From Victivallis lenta (GTDB lineage Bacteria > Verrucomicrobiota > Lentisphaeria > Victivallales > Victivallaceae): a stretch of 64,000 nucleotides of DNA. The translations under genes and the position numbers were made by a program. Of the stretch, positions 1-8,314 are shown piece after piece. Within the stretch, counting starts at the first letter, position 1. Each line of letters begins with the position of its first letter. The notes beneath the pieces are model-generated. The model was not told the DNA's origin. It did no database searches and saw nothing but the letters and a program-made list of their open reading frames with translations. Location: NCBI RefSeq assembly GCF_009695545.1, contig NZ_VUNS01000021.1:30112-94111 (forward strand), read 5' to 3'.

Positions 1-567
1 GTCGAACTGGCCGATTTCCTCACAACCGGCTGCCGCTGGCGGTTTCGGACAGTTGCCGATTGCCGGCTCAGAAATGCAGATATCAGGGAAGGCGCCTTTC
101 TGATCATCGGACAGGATGAAGCAATCGATCCGGCTCGAATCGAACAGCTCCATGACTGCAACATCCGGGTTTCAAATCTGAAAATAACTCATGGAAACCT
201 TGGAATTCAGCGTTGTCGGAATCTTGGCATGCACAATCTTGAGATTTCCGGTTCTCCCGGCAGTTCCGTTTCCGTCTTCCAGACACTGGAATCCGGTTTC
301 TCCGAGTTGAAACTCGAAAACATGAACTTGGCGGAAACAACTCCTTTTGCGGTTCAAATACTGCAAAGCCGGAATATTCATTTTGACAAAGTCGATGTGA
401 TTTCATCAAAACCGCTGACCGCGGCATTCGAACTCGGCGGGGGAGATGAAAATCTCACCACGGATCTCATCACCATTGAAGAATTGGCCGTTCAGCCCTC
501 CGGGATGCTTCCTGTGCTTTCGCAGACCGGTCCGTATGGGGTGACGCATTGGCAGAATCTTCCCTGA
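1..567 (+). CDS. C-terminal part of a probable beta-helix protein
   Basis: The reading frame is open from the first base of the window to a stop at 565-567, so the 5' end lies outside. About 188 residues are visible. They show repeated short strands with regularly spaced N, L and I residues (for example NIRVSNLKITHGN, LGMHNLEISGSPG, LENMNLAETTP), the pattern of a right-handed parallel beta-helix as in pectate-lyase-like or polysaccharide-processing proteins. No catalytic motif can be placed. The next gene, a secreted sialate O-acetylesterase, begins 26 bases downstream, so the two are probably co-transcribed and act on the same glycan. The exact family is not recognised. Confidence 0.6.
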   Translation, partial: VELADFLTTGCRWRFRTVADCRLRNADIREGAFLIIGQDEAIDPARIEQLHDCNIRVSNLKITHGNLGIQRCRNLGMHNLEISGSPGSSVSVFQTLESGFSELKLENMNLAETTPFAVQILQSRNIHFDKVDVISSKPLTAAFELGGGDENLTTDLITIEELAVQPSGMLPVLSQTGPYGVTHWQNLP

Positions 568-592
568 ACGTATCGGACGGAAAGTTTGAAAA

Positions 593-2023
593 ATGAAATC
601 ATACCATATTCTATTTCTTCTGGTCGTAAATTGCATGCTTCATGCTGTTACGCCGGGTTCTGTCTTTTCCGACAATATGGTCATACAGAGAGACGCTCCT
701 GTGCGAGTCTGGGGAACGGCGGCTCCGGGCGAAACCGTCACCGTTACGTTTCGCGGCGCCAGTGCATCTGCTGTCGCGGATCGTAACGGCAGATGGCTGG
801 CTGCACTTCCCGCCTTTCCGGCTTCTGACCGGGGGGCCGCTTTGAAAATCAGTGGAAGGACAACGGTTACATATGATAATGTACTGACCGGCGATATCTG
901 GCTATGTGCCGGACAATCCAATATGCAGTTTGAACTCAGTCGAGTGAAGAACGGCGCAAAGTTGGCGGCAGAAAGCACGAATAACAAAATCCGCCTGCTG
1001 CAAATTCCGCTTGCCTGGAACAGGAATCCTGTAAATCATACAGATGCGAAATGGCAGGAGTGCATGCCGGAGACGGCAGGGAATTTCTCGGCAGTCGGTT
1101 ATTTGTTTGGCCGCAGAATTGCTGATCAAACCGGAATTCCGGTTGGTTTGATAAATATATCCTGGGGCGGCTGCCGCATCGAGGCCATGATTGATGAAAA
1201 TGCTTGGAAAACAGTTCCGGTTTCCCCAAAGGTTGCCGACGGCTTTCGACGCGAACTTGCCGATATGGACATGAAAGATGACAATGAGTTACGGGAGGAT
1301 AAGCAGAGGCTTGCGTCCGTATTGTACAATGCAATGGTATATCCATTATCCCCGATGTCGGTAAAAGGGATGCTGTGGTATCAGGGCGAAGACAACCATA
1401 CAGAGGGAATGGAATATGCGGAGAAGCTGCAGATGCTGGCATACTCCTGGCGAAAATGTTTTCAGCAGGAGTCCATGCCTGTCTATATTGTACAACTTCC
1501 GCCTTTCGGATACGGAGAGGAGCCGCCTTTTTTCCTTCCGCGTTTCCGAATGGCTCAGCAGATGTTTGCACAATCCGATCCATATTCCGGTTTCATTGTT
1601 ACCACAGACTGCGGTGATCCGAACGATATTCACCCGGTTGATAAAATCCCATTGGTACATCGCCTGGCCGATCTGGCGCTTTACAAAAGTTATGGGATCG
1701 GTAATTCAGAAGCCCTGGCTCCCACTTGTGCAAAAATCGAATTCAAACGTGATCAGGCTGTTGTTTCGTTCATGAACGCGAATGGCTTGAGGAGCAGAGA
1801 CGGGAACGCAATCAGCCATTTGGAAATTGCCGGTGCCGACAAGATTTTCCATCGGGCAAATGGCATTATTTGCAATGACCGATTATTGGTATCGTCTCCT
1901 TTGGTAAAAGCACCTGCATATCTGCGTTTCGGCTGGCATAAAACAGCAAATCCGAATCTGGTAAACCGCTCGGGAAATCCAGTTGCACCGTTTTCCAGCT
2001 GCAACCATTCAATTTCCTTTTGA
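593..2023 (+). CDS. Sialate O-acetylesterase family esterase, secreted
   Basis: A 476-residue protein with an N-terminal hydrophobic stretch (MKSYHILFLLVVNCML) that looks like a signal peptide. An early beta-sandwich is followed by the SASA/SGNH esterase core: LCAGQSNMQFEL carries the nucleophile serine, SWGGCRIEAM and WYQGEDN are the following family blocks, and GDPNDIHPVDK carries the Asp-His pair. The family removes acetyl groups from 9-O-acetylated sialic acids or acetylated plant polysaccharides outside the cytoplasm, and the substrate here cannot be told. The length is normal for the family. It follows the beta-helix gene closely and is somewhat richer in A and T than the genes further downstream. 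Confidence 0.9.
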   Translation: MKSYHILFLLVVNCMLHAVTPGSVFSDNMVIQRDAPVRVWGTAAPGETVTVTFRGASASAVADRNGRWLAALPAFPASDRGAALKISGRTTVTYDNVLTGDIWLCAGQSNMQFELSRVKNGAKLAAESTNNKIRLLQIPLAWNRNPVNHTDAKWQECMPETAGNFSAVGYLFGRRIADQTGIPVGLINISWGGCRIEAMIDENAWKTVPVSPKVADGFRRELADMDMKDDNELREDKQRLASVLYNAMVYPLSPMSVKGMLWYQGEDNHTEGMEYAEKLQMLAYSWRKCFQQESMPVYIVQLPPFGYGEEPPFFLPRFRMAQQMFAQSDPYSGFIVTTDCGDPNDIHPVDKIPLVHRLADLALYKSYGIGNSEALAPTCAKIEFKRDQAVVSFMNANGLRSRDGNAISHLEIAGADKIFHRANGIICNDRLLVSSPLVKAPAYLRFGWHKTANPNLVNRSGNPVAPFSSCNHSISF

Positions 2024-2093
2024 AAACCATGGATAGGAAAGATTGTCAAAGCTGAAACACGCAGCGAAGCCGCCCGTTTTCCCGCCGCTTTCT

Positions 2094-2121
2094 CCCGGTA
2101 TCCTGACGGCTGGATGCCGGG
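2094..2121 (+). terminator. Possible terminator hairpin after the acetylesterase
   Basis: A 10-bp stem with one G-T wobble (arms 2094-2103 and 2112-2121, 8-base loop) lies 70 bases after the esterase stop. The run after it is A/T-rich (ataaatttgatctttt) but there is no clean T tract, so this is only a likely terminator. Confidence 0.4.
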
Positions 2122-2155
2122 GCGGAATAAATTTGATCTTTTCCTGATTCAGCTC

Positions 2156-2206
2156 TTGACAAACGGGGATAAATCCATCATGTCTAATATAGACAACATG
2201 TTGTCT
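2156..2206 (+). promoter_or_regulatory. lacI promoter region with two palindromic operators
   Basis: TTGACA at 2156-2161 is a good -35. Downstream lie two abutting perfect palindromes: TGTCTAATATAGACA at 2181-2195 and AGACAACATGTTGTCT at 2191-2206, which overlap by 5 bases. Such 14-16 bp palindromes just upstream of a lacI-family gene are typical autoregulatory operators. The -10 is not clear: TAATAT at 2185-2190 is 23 bases from the -35, so the precise promoter is uncertain. Confidence 0.6.
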
Positions 2207-2246
2207 GGTGCGGTTTGCAATTCAATGTACAGGACAAGCTGATGAT

Positions 2247-2711
2247 ATGGAAAAGAAGCGCAGCAACATCCGGGATCTTGCGAAAGCGGCCGGGCTTTCG
2301 GCCGGAACGGTCTCGCGGATACTGAACAACCGCCCCGGAGATATGAAGATTCCGGAAACCACTCGCGCCCGTGTGGTCGAGCTGGCCCGGAAGATGGAGT
2401 ACGTTCCGAATATTCACGCTCAGCGGCTGTTTTCGAAACGTTCCGGCGTGATCGGGCTGATTATCCCGTCGGCGGAACGCAACGGCTCCCCAGTGTTCGG
2501 CTGTACGCATCTGTCGCATGTGCTGGCCGGAATGGAGCGGGAGCTTGACGCGACCTTCCGGCGGCTCGAGCTCCACCCGGCCGGTCGCCGCCGCCGTGAC
2601 GCTGCCCGGGCTCCCGGCCGGCCGTTACCGCCTCCGGCGCGTCAGCAACGGCGGCGCCGAAGAGGGAATCGTCGGCAACGGCGGATTCCGGCTGCTCCTG
2701 ACTCCGCATGA
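2247..2711 (+). pseudogene. Truncated LacI-family regulator
   Basis: The first ~103 residues are a typical LacI-family start: helix-turn-helix (IRDLAKAAGLSAGTVSRIL, residues ~8-26), hinge with YVPNIHAQRL, then the beginning of the sugar-binding domain (GVIGLIIPS, HVLAGMEREL). After about base 2555 the frame becomes a low-complexity Arg/Pro/Ala run that is out of register with a different coding sequence in another frame. A full LacI protein is about 340 residues, so most of the effector domain is lost. ATG at 2247 is chosen because family homology starts there. The preserved DNA-binding domain and operators could still be active, but without an effector domain it is best called broken. Confidence 0.75.
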
Positions 2712-2769
2712 ACTGCGCGTCTATGAGCTCATTCCCGTCGATTCGCGTCAAATCAGGCCGCGGAAATGA
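2560..2769 (+). pseudogene. 3' end of a glycosidase-like gene fused behind lacI
   Basis: From about base 2560, in the frame ending at 2767-2769, the translation reads like the C-terminal beta-sandwich of a secreted glycosidase: VTLPGLPAGRYRLRR, GIVGNGGFRLLLTPHELRVY, ending ELIPVDSRQIRPRK. The segment PAGRYR..., with a final strand 'ELRVYEL', is common at the end of large GH-A enzymes. It has no start of its own and begins exactly where the LacI homology stops, so it looks like one side of a deletion junction. The specific family cannot be named. Confidence 0.5.
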
Positions 2770-2783
2770 CAGGAGGGAATGCG

Positions 2784-3764
2784 TCAGAGAGCGGATTGCA
2801 TGATGAGCCATGCGGTATAGGCAATATAAATCAGGAGGAGGAAAACGCCTTCCAGCCGCGAAATTTTCCAGCCGGTGCGCATGATCGGCAGCAGCAGGAC
2901 CGAACAGAGAAGCATGACGCCGAGGTCGACATAGCTGAGCGTCGCGTTCCGGAGCGGGGAGATCAGCGGAGCGATGCCGAGGATTGCGAAGACGTTGAAG
3001 ATGTTCGAGCCGACCACGTTGCCGATGGCGATATCCTTTTCGCCGCGGACGGCGGCGACGACCGAGGTCGCCAGCTCCGGCAGGCTGGTGCCGACTGCGA
3101 CCAGGGTGAGGCCGATCACGGCGTCGCTGACCTGCAGCAGCCGGGCGAAAAATACGGAGCCGGCGAGGAAGAGCTTCGCGCCGAGGATCAGGAGCGCGAG
3201 CCCGGCGATGGTCAGGAGGACGGCGGCGGGGAGGCGCATTGCCTTGGCATTTCCGGAGGAGACGGATTTCCGCGCCTCCTCGACGACGGCGGCGTTGACG
3301 GCCGCTTCGCGCTTCGCCTGCCGCACGCTCCAGGCCGTATAGAGGATGATCGCCGCGAAAAAGATTGCGCCGTGGATGCGGCTGATGCCGTGCCCGGTCA
3401 GGTAGAATATGGTCAGCATGGCGGCGGCCAGCAGCATGACCGGCGCGTCGAACTGGAACAGATGCGTGTTGACCCGGAGCGGGGTGATGACGGCGCAGAG
3501 TCCGAGGATCAGCGCGATATTGCAGATATTCGAGCCGACCACGTTGCCGAGACTGATGTCGGCGTTGCCCGCGATGGCGGCGTCGACGCTGACCACCAGT
3601 TCCGGCGCGCTGGTGGCGAAGGCGACGAGCGTGAGCCCGATGACCAGCGGGGAGATGCGGCATCTCTCCGCGATGCGCACGCCGCCGCGCACGAGAAATT
3701 CCGCGCCGTAATAGAGGGCGGCGACGCCGGAGGCGCCGTAGAACAGGTTCAGAATCGTTTGCAT
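2784..3764 (-). CDS. Calcium/sodium antiporter (CaCA family, YrbG-like)
   Basis: A 326-residue inner-membrane protein with about ten membrane segments and the two inverted alpha-repeats of the CaCA family: repeat one contains GLTLVAFATSAPELVVS and GNVVGSNICNIALILG, repeat two contains GLTLVAVGTSLPELATSV and GNVVGSNIFNVFAILG. The acidic residues in SAPE/SLPE and the Asn in GSN are the ion-binding positions. The family exchanges cytoplasmic calcium for sodium or protons. It stands alone on the minus strand, convergent with the broken lacI region and divergent from the next gene, with a good promoter at 3808-3835. Confidence 0.93.
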   Translation of the reverse strand: MQTILNLFYGASGVAALYYGAEFLVRGGVRIAERCRISPLVIGLTLVAFATSAPELVVSVDAAIAGNADISLGNVVGSNICNIALILGLCAVITPLRVNTHLFQFDAPVMLLAAAMLTIFYLTGHGISRIHGAIFFAAIILYTAWSVRQAKREAAVNAAVVEEARKSVSSGNAKAMRLPAAVLLTIAGLALLILGAKLFLAGSVFFARLLQVSDAVIGLTLVAVGTSLPELATSVVAAVRGEKDIAIGNVVGSNIFNVFAILGIAPLISPLRNATLSYVDLGVMLLCSVLLLPIMRTGWKISRLEGVFLLLIYIAYTAWLIMQSAL

Positions 3765-3807
3765 GAAACTCCCCCGGGTTCGGTCAGTTGTTTTTCCGGA
3801 ATTTGGA

Positions 3808-3835
3808 AAAATAGCCCTTTTTTGTAGAATGTCAA
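3808..3835 (-). promoter_or_regulatory. Promoter of the Ca/Na antiporter
   Basis: On the minus strand TTGACA (3835-3830) and TATTTT (3813-3808) are separated by 16 bases, 44 bases upstream of the antiporter start. This is a near-consensus sigma-70 type promoter. Confidence 0.65.
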
Positions 3836-3892
3836 GCGGAAATTTTATGAAAACGGGTTATATTACGAAATCAGACAGAGGTGATGAATTCT

Positions 3893-4372
3893 ATGGAAAA
3901 CAAGGCGGAAACGGCGAAACGGCTCTTTCTCTCCGGGGCGAACTGCTCCCAGGCGGTGATCGGCGCGTTTCAGCCGGAGTGCGGGATTGATTTCGATACG
4001 GCGATGCGCATCGCTTCGGGCTTCGGCGGCGGCATGGGGCGGCTGCGCGAGGTGTGCGGCGCGGTCTCCGGCATGTTCATGGCGGCAGGGCTGCTGCGCG
4101 GCAGCTCCGATTTGCGGGATAAGGCGGCCAAGGATGCGCACTATGCGCTGATTCAGGAGCTGGCGGAGGCGTTCCGGCGCGAGAACGGTTCGATCGTCTG
4201 CCGCGAGCTGCTCGGGCTCGGCGCCGCGCAGGCGGACCGGCCCGTCTCCGAAGCGCGCACGCCGGAGTATTACCGCAAGCGTCCGTGCGCGGAGCTGGTG
4301 GCATTCGCAGCCGGGCTGCTGGAGGAGAAACTGAAGGAACGGCTCCGGGCGGAATCCGGAGTCGGGCAGTAA
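3893..4372 (+). CDS. C-GCAxxG-C-C family protein
   Basis: About 159 residues with the cysteine pattern that names this family: GANCSQAV, CGID, then GFGGGMGRLREVCGAVSG, followed by later single cysteines in VCRELLG and RPCAELV. The conserved cysteines suggest a metal- or redox-cofactor-binding cytoplasmic protein, but the role of the family is not known. ATG at 3893 is chosen over GTG 3881 and ATG 3884 because AGAGGTGA at 3877-3884 is then a well-spaced ribosome-binding site. The TIGR04076 gene starts 17 bases after its stop, so the two are probably one operon. Confidence 0.85.
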   Translation: MENKAETAKRLFLSGANCSQAVIGAFQPECGIDFDTAMRIASGFGGGMGRLREVCGAVSGMFMAAGLLRGSSDLRDKAAKDAHYALIQELAEAFRRENGSIVCRELLGLGAAQADRPVSEARTPEYYRKRPCAELVAFAAGLLEEKLKERLRAESGVGQ

Positions 4373-4388
4373 CTGGGAGATGCCTGCG

Positions 4389-4733
4389 ATGAAGAAAGTG
4401 AAAATCACGGTTCTGAAAACGACTCTGGACGAGGAGCTGGCCCGGGAGTACGGTGCGGAGGGGCTCAAGGCATGTCCGATGCTGAAGGCCGGGCAGGTCT
4501 TTTACGCGGATTACGCGAAGCCGGATGGTTTTTGCGACGAAGCCTGGAAGGCGATTTATCAGTATGTGTTCGCCCTTGCGCACGGCGCGGGGGAGGGGCT
4601 GTTCTACTACGGCGACTGGATTCGGAAACCGGGCGTTGCGATCTGCAGCTGCAACGACGGGCTGCGGCCGGTGATCTTCAAGCTTGAAGCCACCGGCGAG
4701 ACGTCGGAGATCAATTACACGCCGGTCCACTGA
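4389..4733 (+). CDS. TIGR04076 family protein
   Basis: A 114-residue cytoplasmic protein of unknown function. The conserved C-terminal block (CSCNDGLRPVIFKLEA) and the internal CPMLKAGQ and DGFCDEAW segments match the TIGR04076 family, small cysteine-containing proteins common in anaerobes. ATG 4389 is preferred to ATG 4380 because GGGAGA at 4375-4380 gives normal spacing. It follows the C-GCAxxG-C-C gene, another cysteine-rich protein, which suggests a shared redox or metal theme. A terminator follows directly. Confidence 0.8.
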   Translation: MKKVKITVLKTTLDEELAREYGAEGLKACPMLKAGQVFYADYAKPDGFCDEAWKAIYQYVFALAHGAGEGLFYYGDWIRKPGVAICSCNDGLRPVIFKLEATGETSEINYTPVH

Positions 4734-4737
4734 AAAA

Positions 4738-4760
4738 GGGCCGCGGCCCGTGTTGTTTTT
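4738..4760 (+). terminator. Intrinsic terminator
   Basis: A perfect GGGCCGCGGCCC palindrome (4738-4749) is followed by TGTTGTTTTT, right after the TIGR04076 stop codon. Confidence 0.75.
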
Positions 4761-4824
4761 ACCGGAGTGTTGTGGTATGGTATGTTCCGGAAAGGAAGGC
4801 GGGAGGCGCCGCCGGTCGGCAATC

Positions 4825-5994
4825 ATGTTTTTCGGAAATAAACGGCTTGCGCTTCTCGTCATCATCTACATCGGCTTCATCAGTCTCGGGCTGCCGGACA
4901 ATATCCTCGGCGTCGCCTGGGACTCCATGCGGACGGAATTCGGAGTTCCGGTCTATTATGCGGGGTTCATCTCGACGCTTCTGACGCTCTGTTCGGCCGT
5001 TTCCGCCTTTTTCAGCGGCGCGATCCTGCGCCGCCTGGGGACCGGGAAACTGCTGGTGATCTGCGGTTTCATGACCGGCTGCGGACTGCTCGGCTATGCG
5101 CTTTCCCCATTTTTCCGGGTTCTGCTGCTGTTCGCCGTTCCGCTCGGCTTCGGGCAGGGGGCGATCGACACCGGCATGAACTACTTTGTCGCCAGGCACT
5201 ACACGAGCCGGGACATGAACTGGCTTCACTGTTGCTGGGGAATCGGGGCCAGCGCCGGTCCGCTGATGATCACGCTCATTCTCTCCGCCGGGTGGAGCTG
5301 GCGTTGCGGCTACGGCATCGTCTCCGCCGTGCAACTGTGCCTCGCCGGATTGTTTCTGATGACCTTGAATCTCTGGAAGGAGACCGGAACGGGCGGAGAC
5401 GGCGGCCGGGCGGAGGCGTTCGAGGGGAAGGTCCGTTACAGCTTGCGTTTTTTCTGCTGCCCGCTCATGATGTTCCTCTACTGCGGCGCGGAGTATTCGC
5501 TGGGACTGTGGGGATATCTGTTCCTGACTCAATGCCGGGGATATTCGCCCGAAGCGGCCGGATATGCGGTCACCGGATACTGGGGGATGCTGACTTTCGG
5601 ACGCTTCCTGCTCGGATTCATTGCGAACCGCCTGGGAAACACCCGGCAGATCCGGTTCAGCACGCTGCTGGGGCTGGCCGGTGCCGTGCTTCTGCTCTCC
5701 GATCTCCCGTTTCTGCCGGCGGCCGCGCTCGGCCTGATCGGATTTGCGTTTGCGACCTTCTATCCGGCCATGATGCATGCCGCGCCGGAGCGGTTCGACG
5801 ATGCGACCGCCGCCACGGTCATCGGCTATCAGGGCGGAGCGGCCATGCTCGGCATCGCTCTGCTGCCGGCCGGATTCGGTTATCTGGCCTCCGTGTTTTC
5901 GTTCGATCTGCTGCCGTATTTCGCCGGGGGCGTCTGTGCGCTTCTGTTCCTGATTCAATGGAAAGTCGACGGTTCCGGGCGTTCCCGGGCATGA
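4825..5994 (+). CDS. Major facilitator superfamily transporter
   Basis: A 389-residue membrane protein with about 12 hydrophobic segments in two halves. The first opens MFFGNKRLALLVIIYIGF and contains LGLPDNILGVAWDSM, a motif of sugar-type MFS permeases (FucP/GlcP-like or YfkF-like). The second half begins near residue 200 after a charged loop. The loop between TM2 and TM3 has RRLGTGKLL and the equivalent in the second half is NRLGNTRQI, both MFS motif A-like. The substrate is unknown. ATG 4825 starts just before the first membrane segment; an upstream ATG near 4777 would add 16 charged residues. Confidence 0.85.
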   Translation: MFFGNKRLALLVIIYIGFISLGLPDNILGVAWDSMRTEFGVPVYYAGFISTLLTLCSAVSAFFSGAILRRLGTGKLLVICGFMTGCGLLGYALSPFFRVLLLFAVPLGFGQGAIDTGMNYFVARHYTSRDMNWLHCCWGIGASAGPLMITLILSAGWSWRCGYGIVSAVQLCLAGLFLMTLNLWKETGTGGDGGRAEAFEGKVRYSLRFFCCPLMMFLYCGAEYSLGLWGYLFLTQCRGYSPEAAGYAVTGYWGMLTFGRFLLGFIANRLGNTRQIRFSTLLGLAGAVLLLSDLPFLPAAALGLIGFAFATFYPAMMHAAPERFDDATAATVIGYQGGAAMLGIALLPAGFGYLASVFSFDLLPYFAGGVCALLFLIQWKVDGSGRSRA

Positions 5995-5997
5995 AAA

Positions 5998-6029
5998 ATC
6001 GCGGGAACGGCCGAAACCGTTCCCGCGAT
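5998..6029. terminator. Bidirectional terminator between convergent genes
   Basis: A perfect 13-bp stem (5998-6010 with 6017-6029, 6-base loop) lies between the MFS gene stop and the stop of the convergent yggL-like gene. A-rich sequence before it serves as a T tract for the minus strand. Confidence 0.75.
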
Positions 6030-6048
6030 CCTGTTGCCGGCGGCGCTG

Positions 6049-6372
6049 TTACAGGTCGTTGTGCCAGGCGTCGACAAGCTCGCTCGCGTTCACCTCGGTG
6101 ACGCCGGGGAGCGACTTGACGAAGGCGATCGCCTGATCCCGGCGCTCCGCCTCGTCCGTATTCGGGCTGCCGGTGTTGACCAGGATGTCGAAGTCGGAGA
6201 AGTCGAAGTAGCCGGAGATGTCCAGCCCGAGCTCGTCGAATTTGCCGGTCAGCTGATCGACGAAAGCGTAGAGCGCCTCCATGTCGGCCTTCTCTTCATA
6301 GGTCGCGGTCAAGACGAAACCAAGTTCCTTGTACTCGCCGCGATGGGTCTTTTTACGCAAACGTTTTTTCAT
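6049..6372 (-). CDS. YggL-like 50S ribosome-binding family protein
   Basis: A 107-residue protein that begins MKKRLRKKTHRGEYKELGF, the basic start typical of the YggL/DUF469 family, followed by an acidic body with a DFSDFDILVNTG segment. E. coli YggL associates with the 50S ribosomal subunit, and a similar role is inferred. It lies 39 bases after the ABC exporter stop on the same strand and may be co-transcribed with it. Confidence 0.8.
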   Translation of the reverse strand: MKKRLRKKTHRGEYKELGFVLTATYEEKADMEALYAFVDQLTGKFDELGLDISGYFDFSDFDILVNTGSPNTDEAERRDQAIAFVKSLPGVTEVNASELVDAWHNDL

Positions 6373-6411
6373 TGTTTTCCTTCCTGCGTGTTGATCCGGT
6401 CCCTGTGCCGG

Positions 6412-8187
6412 TTATTGGGCCGCCGTGAATTTACGGTTCATTTCTGCATAGATTCCATCGAGGGCGAGGAGCTCCTGATGGGTCCCGATTTCCGCGATCC
6501 TGCCTTTGTCCATGACCACGATGCGGTCGGCGTTGCGGATGGTCGAGAGGCGGTGCGCGACGATGAAGGTCGTGCGCCCCTTGACCAGGCAGTCGAGCGC
6601 CTGCTTGATCTGCGACTCCGACTCGACGTCGAGCGCGCTGGTCGCTTCGTCGAGGATCAGCACGCGGGGATCGCGCAGCAGGGCGCGGGCGATCGCAATG
6701 CGCTGCTTCTGGCCGCCGGAGAGGCGGGCGCCGTTCTCGCGCACCTGCGTGTTGAGCCCTTCCGGCAGGGAATCGATGAAGTCCAGCAGGTCCGCGCTGC
6801 GGACCGCGCTCATAAGCTCGAATTCCGACGGCTTGATGCCGTAGCAGATGTTTTCGCGGATCGTGCCGTCGAACAGCAGCGTCTCCTGCGTCACGACGGA
6901 GATGAATTTCCGGTAGCTGCGCAGATCGAGATTGTTCATGTCCTGTCCGTCGAGCAGCAGCCGGCCGCTCGAGGGCCGCACGAAACCGATCACGAGGTGC
7001 GCCATGGTCGACTTTCCGGCGCCGGAGGAGCCTACCAGCGCAATGGTTTCTCCCTGCGGCACATGCAGATTGATATCCTCGAGCGCATGTTTGTCGTTGC
7101 CCGGGTAGGAGAAGCTGACATGTTCGAAGACGAAATCGCCCTTGACCTCGGTGACCTGCGGCTTGTCCGCATTGAGCTCGATGTCCGGACACTCGAGCAC
7201 TTCACCGATCGAGCGGACCGATTCGAGCCCCTTCGTGATGGCCGGAACGCAGTTCATCGCCGCCATGACCATCGTGGTGATCGAGCTGAAATAGCCGGTC
7301 AGCAGCACGATGTCGCCGACGCCGATCTTGAGGAATCCCTTCTGGTAGAGGTAGGCGATGAAAATCAGCGTGCAGAGGTTGAACAGCATGAGGAGCACCC
7401 AGTTGACCGAACCGAAAATCGAATTGATCCAGTCCACCTGAAGTCCGGTGTTGCGGATCTGCTCGAGCTTCTGGTTGACCCGGCCGATCTCAACCTCCTC
7501 GACGTGGTGCGCGCGGGTGATCGGAATCAGGCGGATCATTTCGGTGACCCGGCCGGACATGTCCTCAATGCTCTGCCGGAAGGCGCGGTTGCTTTCGCGG
7601 ATCTTCTTGCGGATCGCCATGAAGAGGCCGACGGCAAGCGGCACGGCGGCCAGGTAGAACAGGACGAAGAGCGGCGCCTTGACCAGCGTCACGATGATCG
7701 CGATGACGATCGTGCAGACGATATGCGGAACCGTGTCGAGCAGCATGCGCGTCATGTTTTCGATGCTTTCGACATCGCGGGTGACCTTGTTCTGCAGCGA
7801 CCCCATTCTGGTCGAGGTGTGGTATGGAATCGACAGATGCTGAAGGCGCGTGCAGAGCGCGGAGCGCAGATTCATTTCGACGGAACGGCACGGCACGCTC
7901 ATGAGTCTCACATAGAGCATGTGCGTCGGAATGTTCTGGACGATCACCACGAAGCCGATCGCCAGAATCTCCCAGAGCCGCCCGATGACCTGCTCCAGCG
8001 GCAGCTCCCGGTTCGTGATCAGGTTGATCACTTCGGCGGTCAGGATCGGAATCAGAAAGACCGGCGCCGCCTTGACCAGGTACATGAGCCAGACCAGGAC
8101 GAAGCGGCCTTTCCATTCGGAGTAGAAATCGATATAGTTTCTCAGAGGTCCGCGGTTGCGGTATTGACGATGCAGAAACTCTCTCAT
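6412..8187 (-). CDS. ABC exporter, fused membrane and ATPase domains (MsbA-like)
   Basis: A 591-residue half-transporter. Residues ~20-310 hold six membrane segments of the type I exporter fold; residues ~345-590 hold the ATPase domain with Walker A GSSGAGKST, Q-loop VVTQET, signature LSGGQKQRIAIARALL, Walker B VLILDEATSALD and the H-switch AHRLSTI. It works as a dimer exporting lipids, drugs or peptides; the cargo is unknown. The start at 8187 (MREFLHRQYRNRG) is preferred over the upstream in-frame ATG at 8442 because AGGTGA lies just before it and the extra 85 residues look like non-coding Arg/Ser/Pro composition. Confidence 0.9.
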   Translation of the reverse strand: MREFLHRQYRNRGPLRNYIDFYSEWKGRFVLVWLMYLVKAAPVFLIPILTAEVINLITNRELPLEQVIGRLWEILAIGFVVIVQNIPTHMLYVRLMSVPCRSVEMNLRSALCTRLQHLSIPYHTSTRMGSLQNKVTRDVESIENMTRMLLDTVPHIVCTIVIAIIVTLVKAPLFVLFYLAAVPLAVGLFMAIRKKIRESNRAFRQSIEDMSGRVTEMIRLIPITRAHHVEEVEIGRVNQKLEQIRNTGLQVDWINSIFGSVNWVLLMLFNLCTLIFIAYLYQKGFLKIGVGDIVLLTGYFSSITTMVMAAMNCVPAITKGLESVRSIGEVLECPDIELNADKPQVTEVKGDFVFEHVSFSYPGNDKHALEDINLHVPQGETIALVGSSGAGKSTMAHLVIGFVRPSSGRLLLDGQDMNNLDLRSYRKFISVVTQETLLFDGTIRENICYGIKPSEFELMSAVRSADLLDFIDSLPEGLNTQVRENGARLSGGQKQRIAIARALLRDPRVLILDEATSALDVESESQIKQALDCLVKGRTTFIVAHRLSTIRNADRIVVMDKGRIAEIGTHQELLALDGIYAEMNRKFTAAQ

Positions 8188-8243
8188 TTGTTCACCTGAA
8201 AAAGAGAAGATACGGCAGTTGCGGCCGTATCCGTGTAAATTTT

Positions 8244-8261
8244 CTTCCCGCATGCGGGAAG
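8244..8261. repeat. Perfect 18-bp palindrome between two ABC genes
   Basis: CTTCCCGCATGCGGGAAG is a perfect inverted repeat 57 bases upstream of the exporter start and 54 bases past the UgpC-like stop. No T tract follows in the minus direction (A-rich instead). It could be an operator, part of a terminator, or a read-through structure. Confidence 0.4.
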
Positions 8262-8272
8262 GAGAACGGAAA

Positions 8273-8304
8273 CGGGAGGCGGCGGCCGGAGCCGCCTTCT
8301 CCCG
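8273..8304 (-). terminator. Probable terminator of the UgpC-like gene
   Basis: On the minus strand a GC-rich hairpin (CGGGAGAAGGCGGC with GCCGCCTCCCG, one bulge, 7-base loop) starts 11 bases after the stop and is followed by TTTCCGTTCT. Confidence 0.5.
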
Positions 8305-8314
8305 CGGAACCTCC

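Noticed and set aside
2461..3663. A 400-codon minus-strand frame over the antiporter
   Set aside because: It overlaps the real antiporter in another frame on the same strand and reads as Arg-rich noise.
6034..8199. A 721-codon plus-strand frame
   Set aside because: It is the complement shadow of the yggL-like gene and ABC exporter; no signal of its own.
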